DNA of 64,000 nucleotides from Gallionellaceae bacterium (GTDB lineage Bacteria > Pseudomonadota > Gammaproteobacteria > Burkholderiales > Gallionellaceae): the NCBI GenBank assembly GCA_019753125.1, contig JAIELH010000056.1, positions 1-64,000 on the forward strand, written 5' to 3'. Below are positions 51,295 through 60,113 of this stretch, in pieces. Both the position numbers and the translations under genes were made by a program. The notes under the pieces were generated by a model. It was not told where the DNA came from. It was given only the letters and a program-made list of their open reading frames with translations, and did not search any database. The first letter of the stretch is position 1; the number at the start of each line of letters is the position of its first letter.

Positions 51295-53505
51295 TCAGGT
51301 TGCGGTGAGCTTGGCATATTCCAGCGCCAGCCATTTGCTGCCGGCATGTTTGAAATTGACCTGCACGCGCGCGTCCGCGCCGCTGCCCTCGACGCCGGTG
51401 ATCACGCCATCGCCGAATTTCTGGTGGAACACGCGCTGGCCGATGCGCCAGGGCGAACTGTGTATGGGTGGCGCACCGTCGCCAAACGAAGGTGCGGCAG
51501 GCGCGGCAGAGGCGCCAAAACTGCTGCGTGCCACAAAACGCGGCGACAACCAGTGCAGCAATTCATCCGGCAGTTCGCGCAGGAAACTCGACGCGATGCC
51601 GTAGCTGACCTGCCCGTGCAACATACGGCTCTGCGCGAACGTCAGGTACAACCTGCGCCGTGCGCGCGTGATCGCCACGTACATCAGACGCCGCTCCTCG
51701 TCGATGCCGCCGTCTTCGCGCTGGCTGTTCTGGTGCGGAAACAACCCCTCTTCCAGCCCGGTGATGAACACGGTATGGAACTCCAGCCCTTTGGCGGCAT
51801 GCACCGTCATCAAATGCAGCGCATCGTCCTGATCGCCCGCCTGATGTTCGCCCGCTTCCAGCGAGGCATGGGTCAGAAACGCGGTCAGGCTGTCGTCCTC
51901 GCTCTCATGCACAAACAGCGTCGCCGCATTGACCAACTCGTTCAAATTTTCCAGGCGCTCCTCGGACTCGCGCTTCTTCGCGCCGGTCTCATTCCGGTAA
52001 TGCGCGACCAGCCCGCTGTGCTCCAGCACATGGTCGATGATTTCCGGGAGCGGTAATTCGCGTGTCGCGCTGCGCAACGATTCGATCAATGCGACGAACG
52101 CCGATACCTTGCCGCCCGCCCTAGCCGCCGCATCCCACAAGGTTGTGCTGTGAATTTTCGCCGCTTCCTGCAATTGCTCGATGCTGCGCGCGCCGATGCC
52201 GCGCGTCGGGAAGTTGATAATGCGCAGCAGCGCATTATCGTCATCGGTGTTCTGCATCAGGCGCAAGTAGGCCAGCGCATGCTTGATCTCCTGCCGCTCG
52301 AAAAAGCGCAGCCCGCCATATACGCGGTACGATAGCCCGGCGGAAACCAGCGCGTGTTCCAGCACCCGCGATTGCGCGTTGGAGCGGTACAGCAGCGCGA
52401 TTTCCCTGAGATTGACGCCTTCGGATTGCAACTGGCGTATCTCGTCGACGATGAACCCGGCCTCGTCCACATCGGTCGCCGCCTCGTACACGCGCAGCGG
52501 CTCGCCGCCGCTCTCCGCCGTCCACAGATTCTTGCCGAGGCGGCTGCGGTTATGCTGGATCAGCGCATTGGCGGCATCGAGGATGTTGCCGTGCGAGCGG
52601 TAATTCTGCTCCAGCTTGATCACGCTCTCGATGTGGAAATCGCGCAGCAGCTCCTGCATGTTGCCGACGGTGGCGCCGCGAAACGCATAGATCGACTGGT
52701 CGTCATCGCCTACAGCAAAGATTGAAGATGGCCTTTCACGTTCGCCCCCTCTCCCCCCGGGAGAGGGTTGGGGTGAGGGAGCGCGACCTTCGCCAACTCC
52801 TGCCAGCAGCTTCAGCCACCTGTATTGCAACGGGTTGGTGTCCTGGAACTCGTCCACCAGGATATGCCTAAAGCGCTCCTGATAATGCTCGCGCAGTGAC
52901 GCATTGCGCGACAGCAGCTCGTAACAGCGCAGCAGCAACTCGGAAAAATCCACCACGCCTTCGCGCTGGCATTGCGCGTCGTACTCGGCAAATACCTCGA
53001 CCTTGCGCCGCGTGTAGGGATCGTAAGCCTCCACCTCGTGCGCGCGCAGTCCCTGTTCCTTGCTGCCGCTGATGAAGCTCTGCATATCGCGCGGCGGATA
53101 TTTCTCATCATCGATATTCATCGCCTTCATCAGGCGCTTGATCGCGGATAACTGGTCGCCGGAATCGAGTATCTGGAAAGTCTGCGGCAGATTCGCCTCG
53201 CGATAATGCGCGCGCAACATTCGGTTACACAACCCGTGAAACGTGCCGATCCACATGCCGCGCGTGTTGATCGGCAGCATCGCCGATAGCCGCGTCGCCA
53301 TTTCCTTCGCCGCCTTGTTCGTGAACGTTACCGCCAGGATGCCGTGCGGGCTGACCGCACCGCTGCTGATCAGCCAAGCGATGCGCGTGGTCAGCACGCG
53401 CGTCTTGCCGCTGCCCGCCCCGGCAAGGATCAGCGCGGACTGGTGCGGCAGGGTGACGGCTTGGCGTTGTTCGGGATTGAGTCCGGAAAGCAGTGACGAG
53501 TTCAT
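51295..53505 (-). CDS. uvrD: DNA helicase II, UvrD/PcrA/Rep type
   Basis: Superfamily 1 helicase of 736 residues. Motifs in order: LNPEQRQAV, GAGSGKTRVLTTR, GTFHGLCNRMLR, DEFQDTNPLQYRWL, VGDDDQSIYAFRGA, LEQNYRSHGNI, LMTVHAAKGLEFHTVF and ERRLMYVAITRARRRLYL. Residues about 241-254 (PSPQPSPGGRGG) come from a palindromic repeat between the DEFQD and VGDDDQS motifs, extending a loop that is short in relatives. The ATG at 53505 fits the family; a longer frame upstream does not. Rep cannot be fully excluded. Confidence 0.95.
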   Translation of the reverse strand: MNSSLLSGLNPEQRQAVTLPHQSALILAGAGSGKTRVLTTRIAWLISSGAVSPHGILAVTFTNKAAKEMATRLSAMLPINTRGMWIGTFHGLCNRMLRAHYREANLPQTFQILDSGDQLSAIKRLMKAMNIDDEKYPPRDMQSFISGSKEQGLRAHEVEAYDPYTRRKVEVFAEYDAQCQREGVVDFSELLLRCYELLSRNASLREHYQERFRHILVDEFQDTNPLQYRWLKLLAGVGEGRAPSPQPSPGGRGGERERPSSIFAVGDDDQSIYAFRGATVGNMQELLRDFHIESVIKLEQNYRSHGNILDAANALIQHNRSRLGKNLWTAESGGEPLRVYEAATDVDEAGFIVDEIRQLQSEGVNLREIALLYRSNAQSRVLEHALVSAGLSYRVYGGLRFFERQEIKHALAYLRLMQNTDDDNALLRIINFPTRGIGARSIEQLQEAAKIHSTTLWDAAARAGGKVSAFVALIESLRSATRELPLPEIIDHVLEHSGLVAHYRNETGAKKRESEERLENLNELVNAATLFVHESEDDSLTAFLTHASLEAGEHQAGDQDDALHLMTVHAAKGLEFHTVFITGLEEGLFPHQNSQREDGGIDEERRLMYVAITRARRRLYLTFAQSRMLHGQVSYGIASSFLRELPDELLHWLSPRFVARSSFGASAAPAAPSFGDGAPPIHSSPWRIGQRVFHQKFGDGVITGVEGSGADARVQVNFKHAGSKWLALEYAKLTAT
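52744..52783. repeat. CCCTCTCCC-type palindromic repeat inside uvrD
   Basis: CCCCCTCTCCCCCCGGGAGA and the following GGGTTGGGGTGAGGG form a palindromic repeat in the uvrD frame. It shares its core with the moeA element and, reversed, with the one at 54240. Confidence 0.9.
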
Positions 53506-53809
53506 GCTCGGATTATCCCACAGCCTCGGCCCGCAAATGGCTGCGTCTATGCCGGAGCCGGTTTTTTCTTTGCACATCGCCGTGATTTTGCTGTTTACGT
53601 CACTTTGCAGGCCTTTATAAAGCCGCATTGCCAAAAACGATTCGGCTCTGGTTTGCTTCCAGCATTGGCGAGAGACTGTTCTCTAAGCTACCTACCTTTT
53701 TCGCTTCTGGCTAAGTGCGTGTCTTGTCTGTTGGTGAGAGAGCGAAGGCCAGTAACGATTTTCGGTCTGTTGCCTTCATTTTCCAAAAACTGCTCAACAC
53801 AGGCCATTC
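53506..53809. other. 304-bp gap without a recognised gene
   Basis: The gap between uvrD and the methyltransferase gene. A 99-codon plus-strand frame starts at 53605 but has no ribosome binding site or recognisable motif and runs into the methyltransferase gene. The uvrD promoter is expected here. No hairpin, SOS-box consensus or tRNA was seen. Confidence 0.6.
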
Positions 53810-54640
53810 CTACATCCGCCAAACCAGCAGCGTCGAGCGATGCAGGTCATCTACTTGCACCGTTTGATGCGGTGCTTGTTCAGGCACCGGGAAGGTGCTG
53901 CTGACGAACAGCGTTCCGGGCCGCATCTCGCTGCGCGCCTTGCGCCAGAGGCGTTCCATCGGCACCGGCGAGAGGTAGGCAAACACGACGTCGTAGTGCG
54001 CCAAATCACAATCCCACAGGCTGCCCCAGTGCAGCTCGCAGTTGCGGTAGCCGCCCAGCTTGATGCGCAGCCAGCTCCACAGGAACGGCAGCGGCGCGGA
54101 TTCGACGCCGCTGTAGTGCCCGTCCGGGCGCGCGCTGGCGAGGTGTGTCAGCACGCCGCCCAGCCCGGAGCCGAGATCGATGAAAGTAAAGTGCGGTGTG
54201 GGGGAGCGTTCCGGGTTATTGGCATCTTGTTTATGGTTTGCTCCCTCACCCCCAGCCCCTCCCCCGGTGGGGGAGGGGAGTAAATGTTCCAGCGCGTACC
54301 ATACCTTGTTGCTGGAAAGATATAGCGGGACCTGGGTGCGGAACGTGCTCCAGTACACCGCGAGCAGGATCAGGAACGCGGCGAGGAAGAAGCCGGGCGG
54401 GATGTCGAGCGCGAGCATAGCCACCAGCGCGGGCGCGAACAAAAACTGGATCGCCAGCCACCAGCGCGCCAGCCCGGCGAACTGGCTCAACGTAGCGGCC
54501 AGCAGGCCGCACGACAGCGCGAAAATGAACAGGGTCGGGTGCAGTTCGACTGTGCGGACAGCGAATATGGCCAGCGCGAATGCGGTAGCCTGCAACAGCA
54601 GCGCAATAATCGAGGGCGGCAGCTTGCTGAATAGTCTCAA
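53810..54640 (-). CDS. Membrane-anchored class I SAM methyltransferase
   Basis: A 276-residue protein. The first 100 residues hold about four membrane helices. After a linker, TFIDLGSGLGGVLTHLA gives the SAM-binding motif, followed by YSGVESAPLPFLW and DVVFAYLSPVPMERLW, as in class I methyltransferases. The substrate is unknown. Residues about 119-133 (PSPTGGGAGGEG) come from a palindromic repeat at the junction of membrane and catalytic parts. It lies 1 base after the yajL-like gene. Confidence 0.8.
   Translation of the reverse strand: MRLFSKLPPSIIALLLQATAFALAIFAVRTVELHPTLFIFALSCGLLAATLSQFAGLARWWLAIQFLFAPALVAMLALDIPPGFFLAAFLILLAVYWSTFRTQVPLYLSSNKVWYALEHLLPSPTGGGAGGEGANHKQDANNPERSPTPHFTFIDLGSGLGGVLTHLASARPDGHYSGVESAPLPFLWSWLRIKLGGYRNCELHWGSLWDCDLAHYDVVFAYLSPVPMERLWRKARSEMRPGTLFVSSTFPVPEQAPHQTVQVDDLHRSTLLVWRM
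54240..54283. repeat. CCCTCTCCC-type palindromic repeat in methyltransferase gene
   Basis: CTCCCTCACCCCCAGCCCCT followed by CCCCCGGTGGGGGAGGGGAG is the same repeat family as in moeA and uvrD, in the opposite direction. It is open in the methyltransferase frame. Confidence 0.88.
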
Positions 54641-54641
54641 C

Positions 54642-55184
54642 TCAGCGAACTAGCCCGGCTTCGACTTCCTGGCGCTTGGCTTTGCCGGACAGCCGCTCCA
54701 GCAGCGTCAGCGCGAAATCCATTGCGGTGCCGGGGCTGCGCGAGGTGACGAGGTTGCCGTCTTCGACGACATCGGCCATTTGCAGCACGACCTTGGGAAA
54801 TTCGTCGAGGCAGGTCGGGTAACAGGTGGCGCGCCTGCCGTCGAGCAGCCCGGCGGCGGCCAGCACCGACGGCGCGGCGCAGATCGCCGCGACCTGTTTG
54901 CCCGCGCCGCTCATTCGTTGCAGCAGTTTCAGCACGCGCGCATCCGCTTTCAGGTTTTCGGTGCCCGGCTGGCCGCCGGGCAGCACCACCATGTCGTAGT
55001 CGTGCGCCAGCGCCTCGTCCAGCGTGGTGTCCGGCGTCAGCACGATATTGCGGCTGCCGCGCAACGTGCCGCGATGCAAGCCGGCGGCGGTGACATTGAT
55101 TCCGCCGCGCCGCAGGATGTTGATGATCGTGACCGCCTCGAGCTCTTCGCTGCCGTCGGCGAGCAGCACTAAAACGTTTTTCAT
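54642..55184 (-). CDS. DJ-1/PfpI family protein, YajL-like
   Basis: A 180-residue protein of the DJ-1 family. The conserved acid lies in ADGSEELEAV, the nucleophile Cys in AAICAAPSVLA, and TSRSPGTAMDFAL is typical of YajL/DJ-1 chaperone or deglycase members. The exact activity in this family is debated. It starts after AGGAGACTGAC and precedes the methyltransferase gene by 1 base. Confidence 0.92.
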   Translation of the reverse strand: MKNVLVLLADGSEELEAVTIINILRRGGINVTAAGLHRGTLRGSRNIVLTPDTTLDEALAHDYDMVVLPGGQPGTENLKADARVLKLLQRMSGAGKQVAAICAAPSVLAAAGLLDGRRATCYPTCLDEFPKVVLQMADVVEDGNLVTSRSPGTAMDFALTLLERLSGKAKRQEVEAGLVR

Positions 55185-55205
55185 GTCAGTCTCCTGGCTA
55201 TTGGG

Positions 55206-55691
55206 TTACTTGCGCCCCAGATCTTCGATCGCATCGACGACCATCCCGGTTCCTACCGCGATCAGCAGAATATCCGCCGCCGCGCGTACGTAGCGATGCC
55301 CTGCTGGCGGCGCACCCAATTGCTCCAAAACTTTTTGCGGCAGCTCGTGGTAGGCCATGTCGTTCGGGAAAGGCTGACCGACAGCCCATTTCTTCGCCTG
55401 CCCCGGCGGCAGGCAGCCATTATTCTTTTTTGCCAGGCCGGGCGGGCAGCGTCCGTTGCGGGATTGGCCTTCGAAATAGTCGCGGATAATGGCGCGCTGC
55501 CTGTCATCAAAATGTGTGCCTGGCGCTGCTACCGTGTCGCGATCCTGTGTCTGCTGCTCTTCCTGCTGGCGTTTCAATGATTTGCCGCCGCCGGCCCATG
55601 ACGGTTTATCGGCGAATGCCTGGCTGGCCAACAATGCTCCTGCGAATATAAGTGCCAGCGTGCGGATCATTTGCGTGGATATTTTTTGCAT
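55206..55691 (-). CDS. CigR/RcnB-like periplasmic protein
   Basis: A 161-residue exported protein. A signal peptide (about 1-27, ending ASQAFA) is followed by a basic, Gln-rich stretch, then YFEGQSRNGRCPPGLAKKNN and GCLPPGQAKKWAVGQPFP, typical of the anti-virulence regulator CigR / RcnB-like group. A final hydrophobic stretch (DILLIAVGTGMVVDAI) may be a membrane helix. The start follows AGGAGATGG. Longer upstream frame is noise. Confidence 0.78.
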   Translation of the reverse strand: MQKISTQMIRTLALIFAGALLASQAFADKPSWAGGGKSLKRQQEEQQTQDRDTVAAPGTHFDDRQRAIIRDYFEGQSRNGRCPPGLAKKNNGCLPPGQAKKWAVGQPFPNDMAYHELPQKVLEQLGAPPAGHRYVRAAADILLIAVGTGMVVDAIEDLGRK

Positions 55692-55771
55692 GGACCATCT
55701 CCTGAAAAAGAGTTGCGGGAAGCGCATTGTCACCCAGCCTTGCTTCAGCGGCAATGGCAAACAAACCTCTG

Positions 55772-56470
55772 TTACTTCTTGCCGGCACACAGGCTTTCGC
55801 AAGGCACGCCATCGCCATTCCGATCCAGCGTCTTGATGCCGCATTGCGTCAGGTAATGCCGCGCCTCCTCGCAAGAAGCCATTTCCGAACAATGCTTCTT
55901 GCTGCCGCAGGTAAAGCCGAGCGTGTTTTCTTGCACTGCCGCGCTGCCAGCGGGCAGCGCGGCATGCGAGGGATTGCCCGCAACATTCGGGTGCGCTTTG
56001 CGCCATTCCCATGGCGGCAGCGGATCGCTGAGCGCCCACAGGCCGCGCGGAACCTGTCTGGCTTCCGCTTCCAGTGCAACCAGCCTCTGGTTGCTGTGGT
56101 AGCTCGAATATTCCCATGCCATGCCACGGCGGATTTGCTCGGCATTCACGTCCAGGCCGTCCAGGCTGAGATGCGCGACGATGCGCCCGTATTTGTCCAC
56201 CGCCTGGCTGGCCACCTTCACCTGCTTGCCCAGCACGATGCCGGAGAGCGAACGCTTCGAGGCTTCGCCGAAAACCTGCGCTTTTTCCGGCGCATCGATC
56301 TCGGCCAGGCGCACCTTGATTTTGTGATGGCCGCGCAGCACCAGTACCGTGTCGCCGTCGAGCACGGCAATGACCTTGGCGCTGAATTCCTGCGTTGAGC
56401 CTGCGCCTTGCGCTACTCCGTCCGCACAAAACAGCGCGATGCAGATCAGCAGGCGGGCGATATTTTTCAC
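55772..56470 (-). CDS. Thermonuclease-like protein with Excalibur domain
   Basis: A 232-residue exported protein. After a signal peptide (1-22), a staphylococcal-nuclease fold shows VIAVLDGDTVLVLRG, VRLAEIDAPEKAQVFGEASK and DKYGRIVAHL with conserved acid and Arg residues. The C-terminus has an Excalibur domain (CGIKTLDRNGDGVPCESLC), a calcium-binding motif found in surface proteins. The GTG start overlaps the pgpA stop as GTGA, which supports it over the longer upstream frame. It may degrade external DNA (inference). Confidence 0.88.
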   Translation of the reverse strand: MKNIARLLICIALFCADGVAQGAGSTQEFSAKVIAVLDGDTVLVLRGHHKIKVRLAEIDAPEKAQVFGEASKRSLSGIVLGKQVKVASQAVDKYGRIVAHLSLDGLDVNAEQIRRGMAWEYSSYHSNQRLVALEAEARQVPRGLWALSDPLPPWEWRKAHPNVAGNPSHAALPAGSAAVQENTLGFTCGSKKHCSEMASCEEARHYLTQCGIKTLDRNGDGVPCESLCAGKK

Positions 56471-56970
56471 TGCAACAGGCTCTTGATGAGCGCGAGGCAC
56501 AGCAGCGCGTAACCGGCGGCGAGCAGATCGTCGAACATCACGCCGAGCCCGCCGTGCCAGTTCTGGTCGAAATGGCGTATCGGCGGCGGTTTGACGATAT
56601 CGAAGAAACGGAACAGCGCGAAGGCCAGCAACGACCATTCCCATCCCGGCGGCGTGAAGAACAGCACCAGCATGAAGGCTACGATCTCGTCCCACACGAT
56701 GCCGCCGTAATCGGCCACGCCGAGCGCCTTGCCGGTGATGTCGCACACCCATACGCCGAGGGCGAACGAGCCGGCCAGCAGCACCAGGAACAAACTGTCT
56801 GACAGGAGCGGCGCGAGAACCCAGTAGATCGGGAATGCAGCCAGCGTGCCGAATGTGCCCGGCGCCTTGCGCGCCAGGCCGCTGCCGAAGCCGAACGCCA
56901 GCAGATGCGCCGGATGGCTGAACAGGAAACGCCAGCCCGGCTTGACGAGCAATTCAGCGGAAGTGGTCAT
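56467..56970 (-). CDS. pgpA: Phosphatidylglycerophosphatase A
   Basis: PgpA (167 residues) dephosphorylates PGP to phosphatidylglycerol. Typical blocks are [50 protein letters not shown] and [16 protein letters not shown]. Several membrane helices are present. The ATG at 56970 lies inside the last codons of thiL (17-base overlap), and the order nusB-thiL-pgpA is common. Confidence 0.96.
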   Translation of the reverse strand: MTTSAELLVKPGWRFLFSHPAHLLAFGFGSGLARKAPGTFGTLAAFPIYWVLAPLLSDSLFLVLLAGSFALGVWVCDITGKALGVADYGGIVWDEIVAFMLVLFFTPPGWEWSLLAFALFRFFDIVKPPPIRHFDQNWHGGLGVMFDDLLAAGYALLCLALIKSLLQ

Positions 56971-57961
56971 AACCGTCGGCCTCGATATGGATCGGGTGTC
57001 CCTGCGCATCGTGCACGATGCAGCCGCGCCCTGCAACAATTTTTCCGATACGGGTCAGCGGCAGGCCGAGCTGCGTGGCGATGCGCTCGATCTCGGCGTT
57101 GCGTGCGGCAGGCGCCGTGAAGCACAGCTCGTAATCGTCGCCGCCGGACAGAATGCAGCGTTGCAACAGCAACTCTTCATCACCGTCATTCCCGCGAAGG
57201 CGGGAATCCAGTAGTTTTATCGAAATGGATTCCCGCCTTCGCGGGAATGACGCTCCGGTTGGTATCGAGTCAAACAGTATCTCTGCACCCACCTGCGACG
57301 CTTCGAGAATATGTCCGAGATCGCCGAGCAGCCCGTCGGAAATGTCGATCGCGCTGCTGGCGATGCCGCGCAACGCCAGACCCAGCGCCACGCGTGGCTG
57401 CGGCTGGTGCAGGCGCAGCGCACAGGCGGCCAGTTCAGTTTCATTCAGAGTGATGCGTCCTTGCAGATGCGCCAGCGCCAGCGCGGCATCGCCCAGTTGG
57501 CCGGACACCCAGATTCCGTCGCCCGCTTGTGCGCCGCTGCGGCGCAGCGCCAGACGCGGCGGTACTTCGCCGAAGATCGTCACGCACAGATTGAGCGCGC
57601 CGCGTGTCGTGTCGCCGCCGACCAGCTCTACGCGATGCTGCTGTGCCAATGCAAAGAAACCCGCACTGAATCGTTCCAGCCAGGCTTCGTCCGCACTGGG
57701 CAACGCGATGGCCAGCGTCGCCCAGCGCGGCGCGGCGCCCATCGCCGCCAGATCGGACAGGTTTACCGCCAGCGTCTTGTGGCCGAGCAGGAACGGGTCG
57801 GCATCGGGAAAGAAATGCGTGCCGCTGACCAGCATATCGGTGGACACCGCCAGCACGTTGCCTTCGCTTACCCGCAACAGTGCGGCATCGTCGCCGACGC
57901 CGAGCAGCGCACCGGGCGTGGGGCGAGTGAAGAAACGGCGGATCAGGTCGAATTCGGACAT
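56954..57961 (-). CDS. thiL: Thiamine-monophosphate kinase
   Basis: ThiL (335 residues) makes thiamine diphosphate, the cofactor of tkt and aceE in this window. Motifs are [47 protein letters not shown] and [18 protein letters not shown]. Residues about 237-260 (SFPRRRES and DSRLRGND peptides) are encoded by a paired palindromic repeat and lengthen a segment normally shorter. It lies in secA-argJ-ribBX-ribH-nusB-thiL-pgpA. Confidence 0.96.
   Translation of the reverse strand: MSEFDLIRRFFTRPTPGALLGVGDDAALLRVSEGNVLAVSTDMLVSGTHFFPDADPFLLGHKTLAVNLSDLAAMGAAPRWATLAIALPSADEAWLERFSAGFFALAQQHRVELVGGDTTRGALNLCVTIFGEVPPRLALRRSGAQAGDGIWVSGQLGDAALALAHLQGRITLNETELAACALRLHQPQPRVALGLALRGIASSAIDISDGLLGDLGHILEASQVGAEILFDSIPTGASFPRRRESISIKLLDSRLRGNDGDEELLLQRCILSGGDDYELCFTAPAARNAEIERIATQLGLPLTRIGKIVAGRGCIVHDAQGHPIHIEADGYDHFR
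57184..57252. repeat. Paired ATTCCCGC palindromic element inside thiL
   Basis: Two perfect 27-base inverted arms (57184-57210 and 57226-57252) around a 15-base spacer. Each arm contains its own CCCGC...GCGGG dyad with GAAG in the middle. The element is open in the thiL frame. This ATTCCCGCGAAGGCGGGAAT motif is a dispersed repeat known from many bacteria. Confidence 0.95.
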
Positions 57962-57966
57962 GTTTT

Positions 57967-58046
57967 GTAGGATGGGTTGAGCGCAGCGATACCCATCAAT
58001 CTGTTAACGTAAATCGATGGGTATCGCTGCGCTCAACCCATCCTAC
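57967..58046. repeat. 31-bp inverted repeat between nusB and thiL
   Basis: Perfect 31-base inverted arms (57967-57997 and 58016-58046) with an 18-base spacer fill most of the nusB-thiL gap. Each arm reads GTAGGATGGGTTGAGCGCAG and on, with a GATGGGT/ACCCATC dyad of its own. A very stable stem would form in RNA from either strand; it may end or protect transcripts. No T tract. Confidence 0.94.
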
Positions 58047-58058
58047 GACCAACGGAAT

Positions 58059-58517
58059 CTATTTTGCGGAAAATTCCACCGCGCGCAACTGCGGCGCGAG
58101 TTTGTCGAGCACGCCGTTGACATACTTGTGGCCGTCGGTGCCGCCGAAGGTCTTGGCCAGTTCGACCGCTTCGTTGATCGCCACTTTATAGGGCACTTCG
58201 AGGTGCTGCGACAACTCGAATGCGCCCAGCAGCAGCACCGCGAACTCCACCGGGCTGAGTTCGGCCAGCGGCCTGTCCAGATGCGGGGCAAGCAGCGCTT
58301 CAAGATCGGCGTGTCGGTCCAACGCGCCGTGCAGCAGTTTGGAAAACAACCCCTTGTCGTAGCGCCCGAGATTTTTTTCGGCCTGGATCTGTTTCTCGAT
58401 TTGCGCCTCGTCGCCGGCCGTCACGCGCCACTGGTAGATGCCCTGCAACGCCAGTTCACGTGCGCGGTGGCGCGGACTCTTGTTCGATGCTTTCTTGATT
58501 TCGGCTACCGCGCTCAC
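58059..58517 (-). CDS. nusB: Transcription antitermination factor NusB
   Basis: NusB (152 residues) joins the rRNA antitermination complex. Helical motifs [46 protein letters not shown] and [11 protein letters not shown] are typical. The GTG start overlaps the ribH stop as GTGA. The inverted repeat follows 12 bases after its stop. Confidence 0.97.
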   Translation of the reverse strand: MSAVAEIKKASNKSPRHRARELALQGIYQWRVTAGDEAQIEKQIQAEKNLGRYDKGLFSKLLHGALDRHADLEALLAPHLDRPLAELSPVEFAVLLLGAFELSQHLEVPYKVAINEAVELAKTFGGTDGHKYVNGVLDKLAPQLRAVEFSAK

Positions 58518-58966
58518 GCCATGTCCCGCAGTAGATTGGCCATCTCGATCGCCACCAGCCCGGCTTCGCGGCCCTTCACATCCATACGTGCGACCGCCTG
58601 CTCGTCGTTGTCGGTGGTCAGGATCGCATTCGCGATCGGCACGCCGCAGGCCAGTTGCACTTCATTGACGCAGCGCGCCGACTCGTTCGATACCACCTCG
58701 AAATGATATGTGTCGCCGCGTATCACCGCCCCGAGCGCGATCAGCGCGTCGAATTTTTCACTCTCGGCCATGTGCAACAATGCCAGCGGGATCTCCAGCG
58801 CGCCCGGTACGGTGGCCAGCGTGATGTCGTCTTCGGCGACGCCGTGCTGCACCAGCGAGGCGCGGCAGGCGCCGAGCAGGCCTTCGCACACTTCCTGATT
58901 GAAGCGGCTTTGCACGATGCCGATGCGCAAGCCTTTGCCGTTCAGGTTCTTCTCGATCTCTTTCAT
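58514..58966 (-). CDS. ribH: 6,7-dimethyl-8-ribityllumazine synthase
   Basis: RibH (150 residues) makes the penultimate riboflavin precursor. Motifs are [42 protein letters not shown] with the catalytic His, and [17 protein letters not shown]. The ATG overlaps the ribBX stop as ATGA. Confidence 0.98.
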   Translation of the reverse strand: MKEIEKNLNGKGLRIGIVQSRFNQEVCEGLLGACRASLVQHGVAEDDITLATVPGALEIPLALLHMAESEKFDALIALGAVIRGDTYHFEVVSNESARCVNEVQLACGVPIANAILTTDNDEQAVARMDVKGREAGLVAIEMANLLRDMA

Positions 58967-60078
58967 TTATCCTTCTCCGTGCTGGTTATTTTTGCCTGGC
59001 AATAGCGCACCACTTCCAGCCCGAAGCCGGTCATGCTCGGCAGCTTGCGCGGCGTGGCCATCAGGCACATCTTGCCGACGTTAAGGTCGCGCAATATCTG
59101 CGCGCCGATGCCGTAGCTGCGCGGATCCCACTGCGCGTGATGCGCTTCTGTTTTGACCTCGACGCGCGCCAGCAAATCCTGCGGGGTTTCGCCGTGATGC
59201 ATCAGCACCAGCACCCCGACAGGCGAAGCGGCAATCCGGGTCAACGCATCATGCACGCTGGTGGAATTCGAGTAGTGCGCCTGTTCCAGGAAATCCATCA
59301 CCGACAGCGGTTCATGCACGCGTACCAGGGTTTCTTCCTCGGGCTTGATGTTGCCTTTCACCAAGGCGAGATGGGTGTACTGCGTGGTCTCGTCAACATA
59401 GGTGGCCAGGTTGAATTCGCCATAGGCGGTTTGCACCTTGCGCAGCGACACGCGTTCGACCAGCTTCTCGTTATGGCTGCGATGCTCGATCAGGTCGGCG
59501 ATCGTGCCGATCTTCAGTTGATGCTGTTTCGCGAATTCGATCAGGTCCGGCAGGCGTGCCATCTCGCCGTCGTCCTTGAGGATCTCGCAGATCACCGAGG
59601 CCGGGGTCAGCCCCGCCAGTTGCGCCAGGTCGCAGCCCGCTTCGGTATGCCCGGCGCGCACCAGCACGCCGCCGTTCTGCGCGCGCAACGGGAAGATGTG
59701 GCCCGGCTGCACGATGTCGCCGGGCTTCGCATTTTTGTTCGCGGCAGCCTGTATCGTGCGCGCGCGGTCGGCTGCCGAGATGCCGGTGGTCACGCCGGTC
59801 GCCGCCTCGATGGACATCGTGAAATTGGTGCCCAGCGGCGAACCGTTGTCGCGCACCATCAGCGGCAGATGCAGTTGTTTGCAATGCGCCTCGGTCAGCG
59901 TCAGGCAGATCAGGCCGCGCCCGTGCTTGGCCATAAAGTTGATTTTTTCCGGTGTGACGAATTCTGCGGCAAACACCAGGTCGCCTTCGTTTTCGCGGTC
60001 TTCCTCGTCCACCAGCACGACCATGCGGCCGGCGCGGATTTCCGCGATGATTTCATGTATTGGCGCTATATCTGTCAT
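58963..60078 (-). CDS. ribBX: DHBP synthase with degenerate GTP cyclohydrolase II domain
   Basis: A 371-residue protein. The N-terminal DHBP synthase (RibB) domain is intact: [21 protein letters not shown] and [13 protein letters not shown]. The C-terminal half has the RibA fold outline (LVRVHEP...) but none of the three zinc-binding Cys of true GTP cyclohydrolase II, so it should not make the first step. This matches the RibBX type described in Proteobacteria. A separate ribA is expected elsewhere. The ATG at 60078 fits better than one four codons upstream. Confidence 0.93.
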   Translation of the reverse strand: MTDIAPIHEIIAEIRAGRMVVLVDEEDRENEGDLVFAAEFVTPEKINFMAKHGRGLICLTLTEAHCKQLHLPLMVRDNGSPLGTNFTMSIEAATGVTTGISAADRARTIQAAANKNAKPGDIVQPGHIFPLRAQNGGVLVRAGHTEAGCDLAQLAGLTPASVICEILKDDGEMARLPDLIEFAKQHQLKIGTIADLIEHRSHNEKLVERVSLRKVQTAYGEFNLATYVDETTQYTHLALVKGNIKPEEETLVRVHEPLSVMDFLEQAHYSNSTSVHDALTRIAASPVGVLVLMHHGETPQDLLARVEVKTEAHHAQWDPRSYGIGAQILRDLNVGKMCLMATPRKLPSMTGFGLEVVRYCQAKITSTEKDK

Positions 60079-60113
60079 GCAGGACCTCAATAATGTCTGG
60101 GTTGGTTACGCAA

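Noticed and set aside
53605-53904. 99-codon plus-strand frame after uvrD
   Set aside because: Runs antisense into the methyltransferase gene and shows no motif.
60079-60113. FMN riboswitch ahead of ribBX
   Set aside because: Only 35 bases separate argJ and ribBX, too short for the element.
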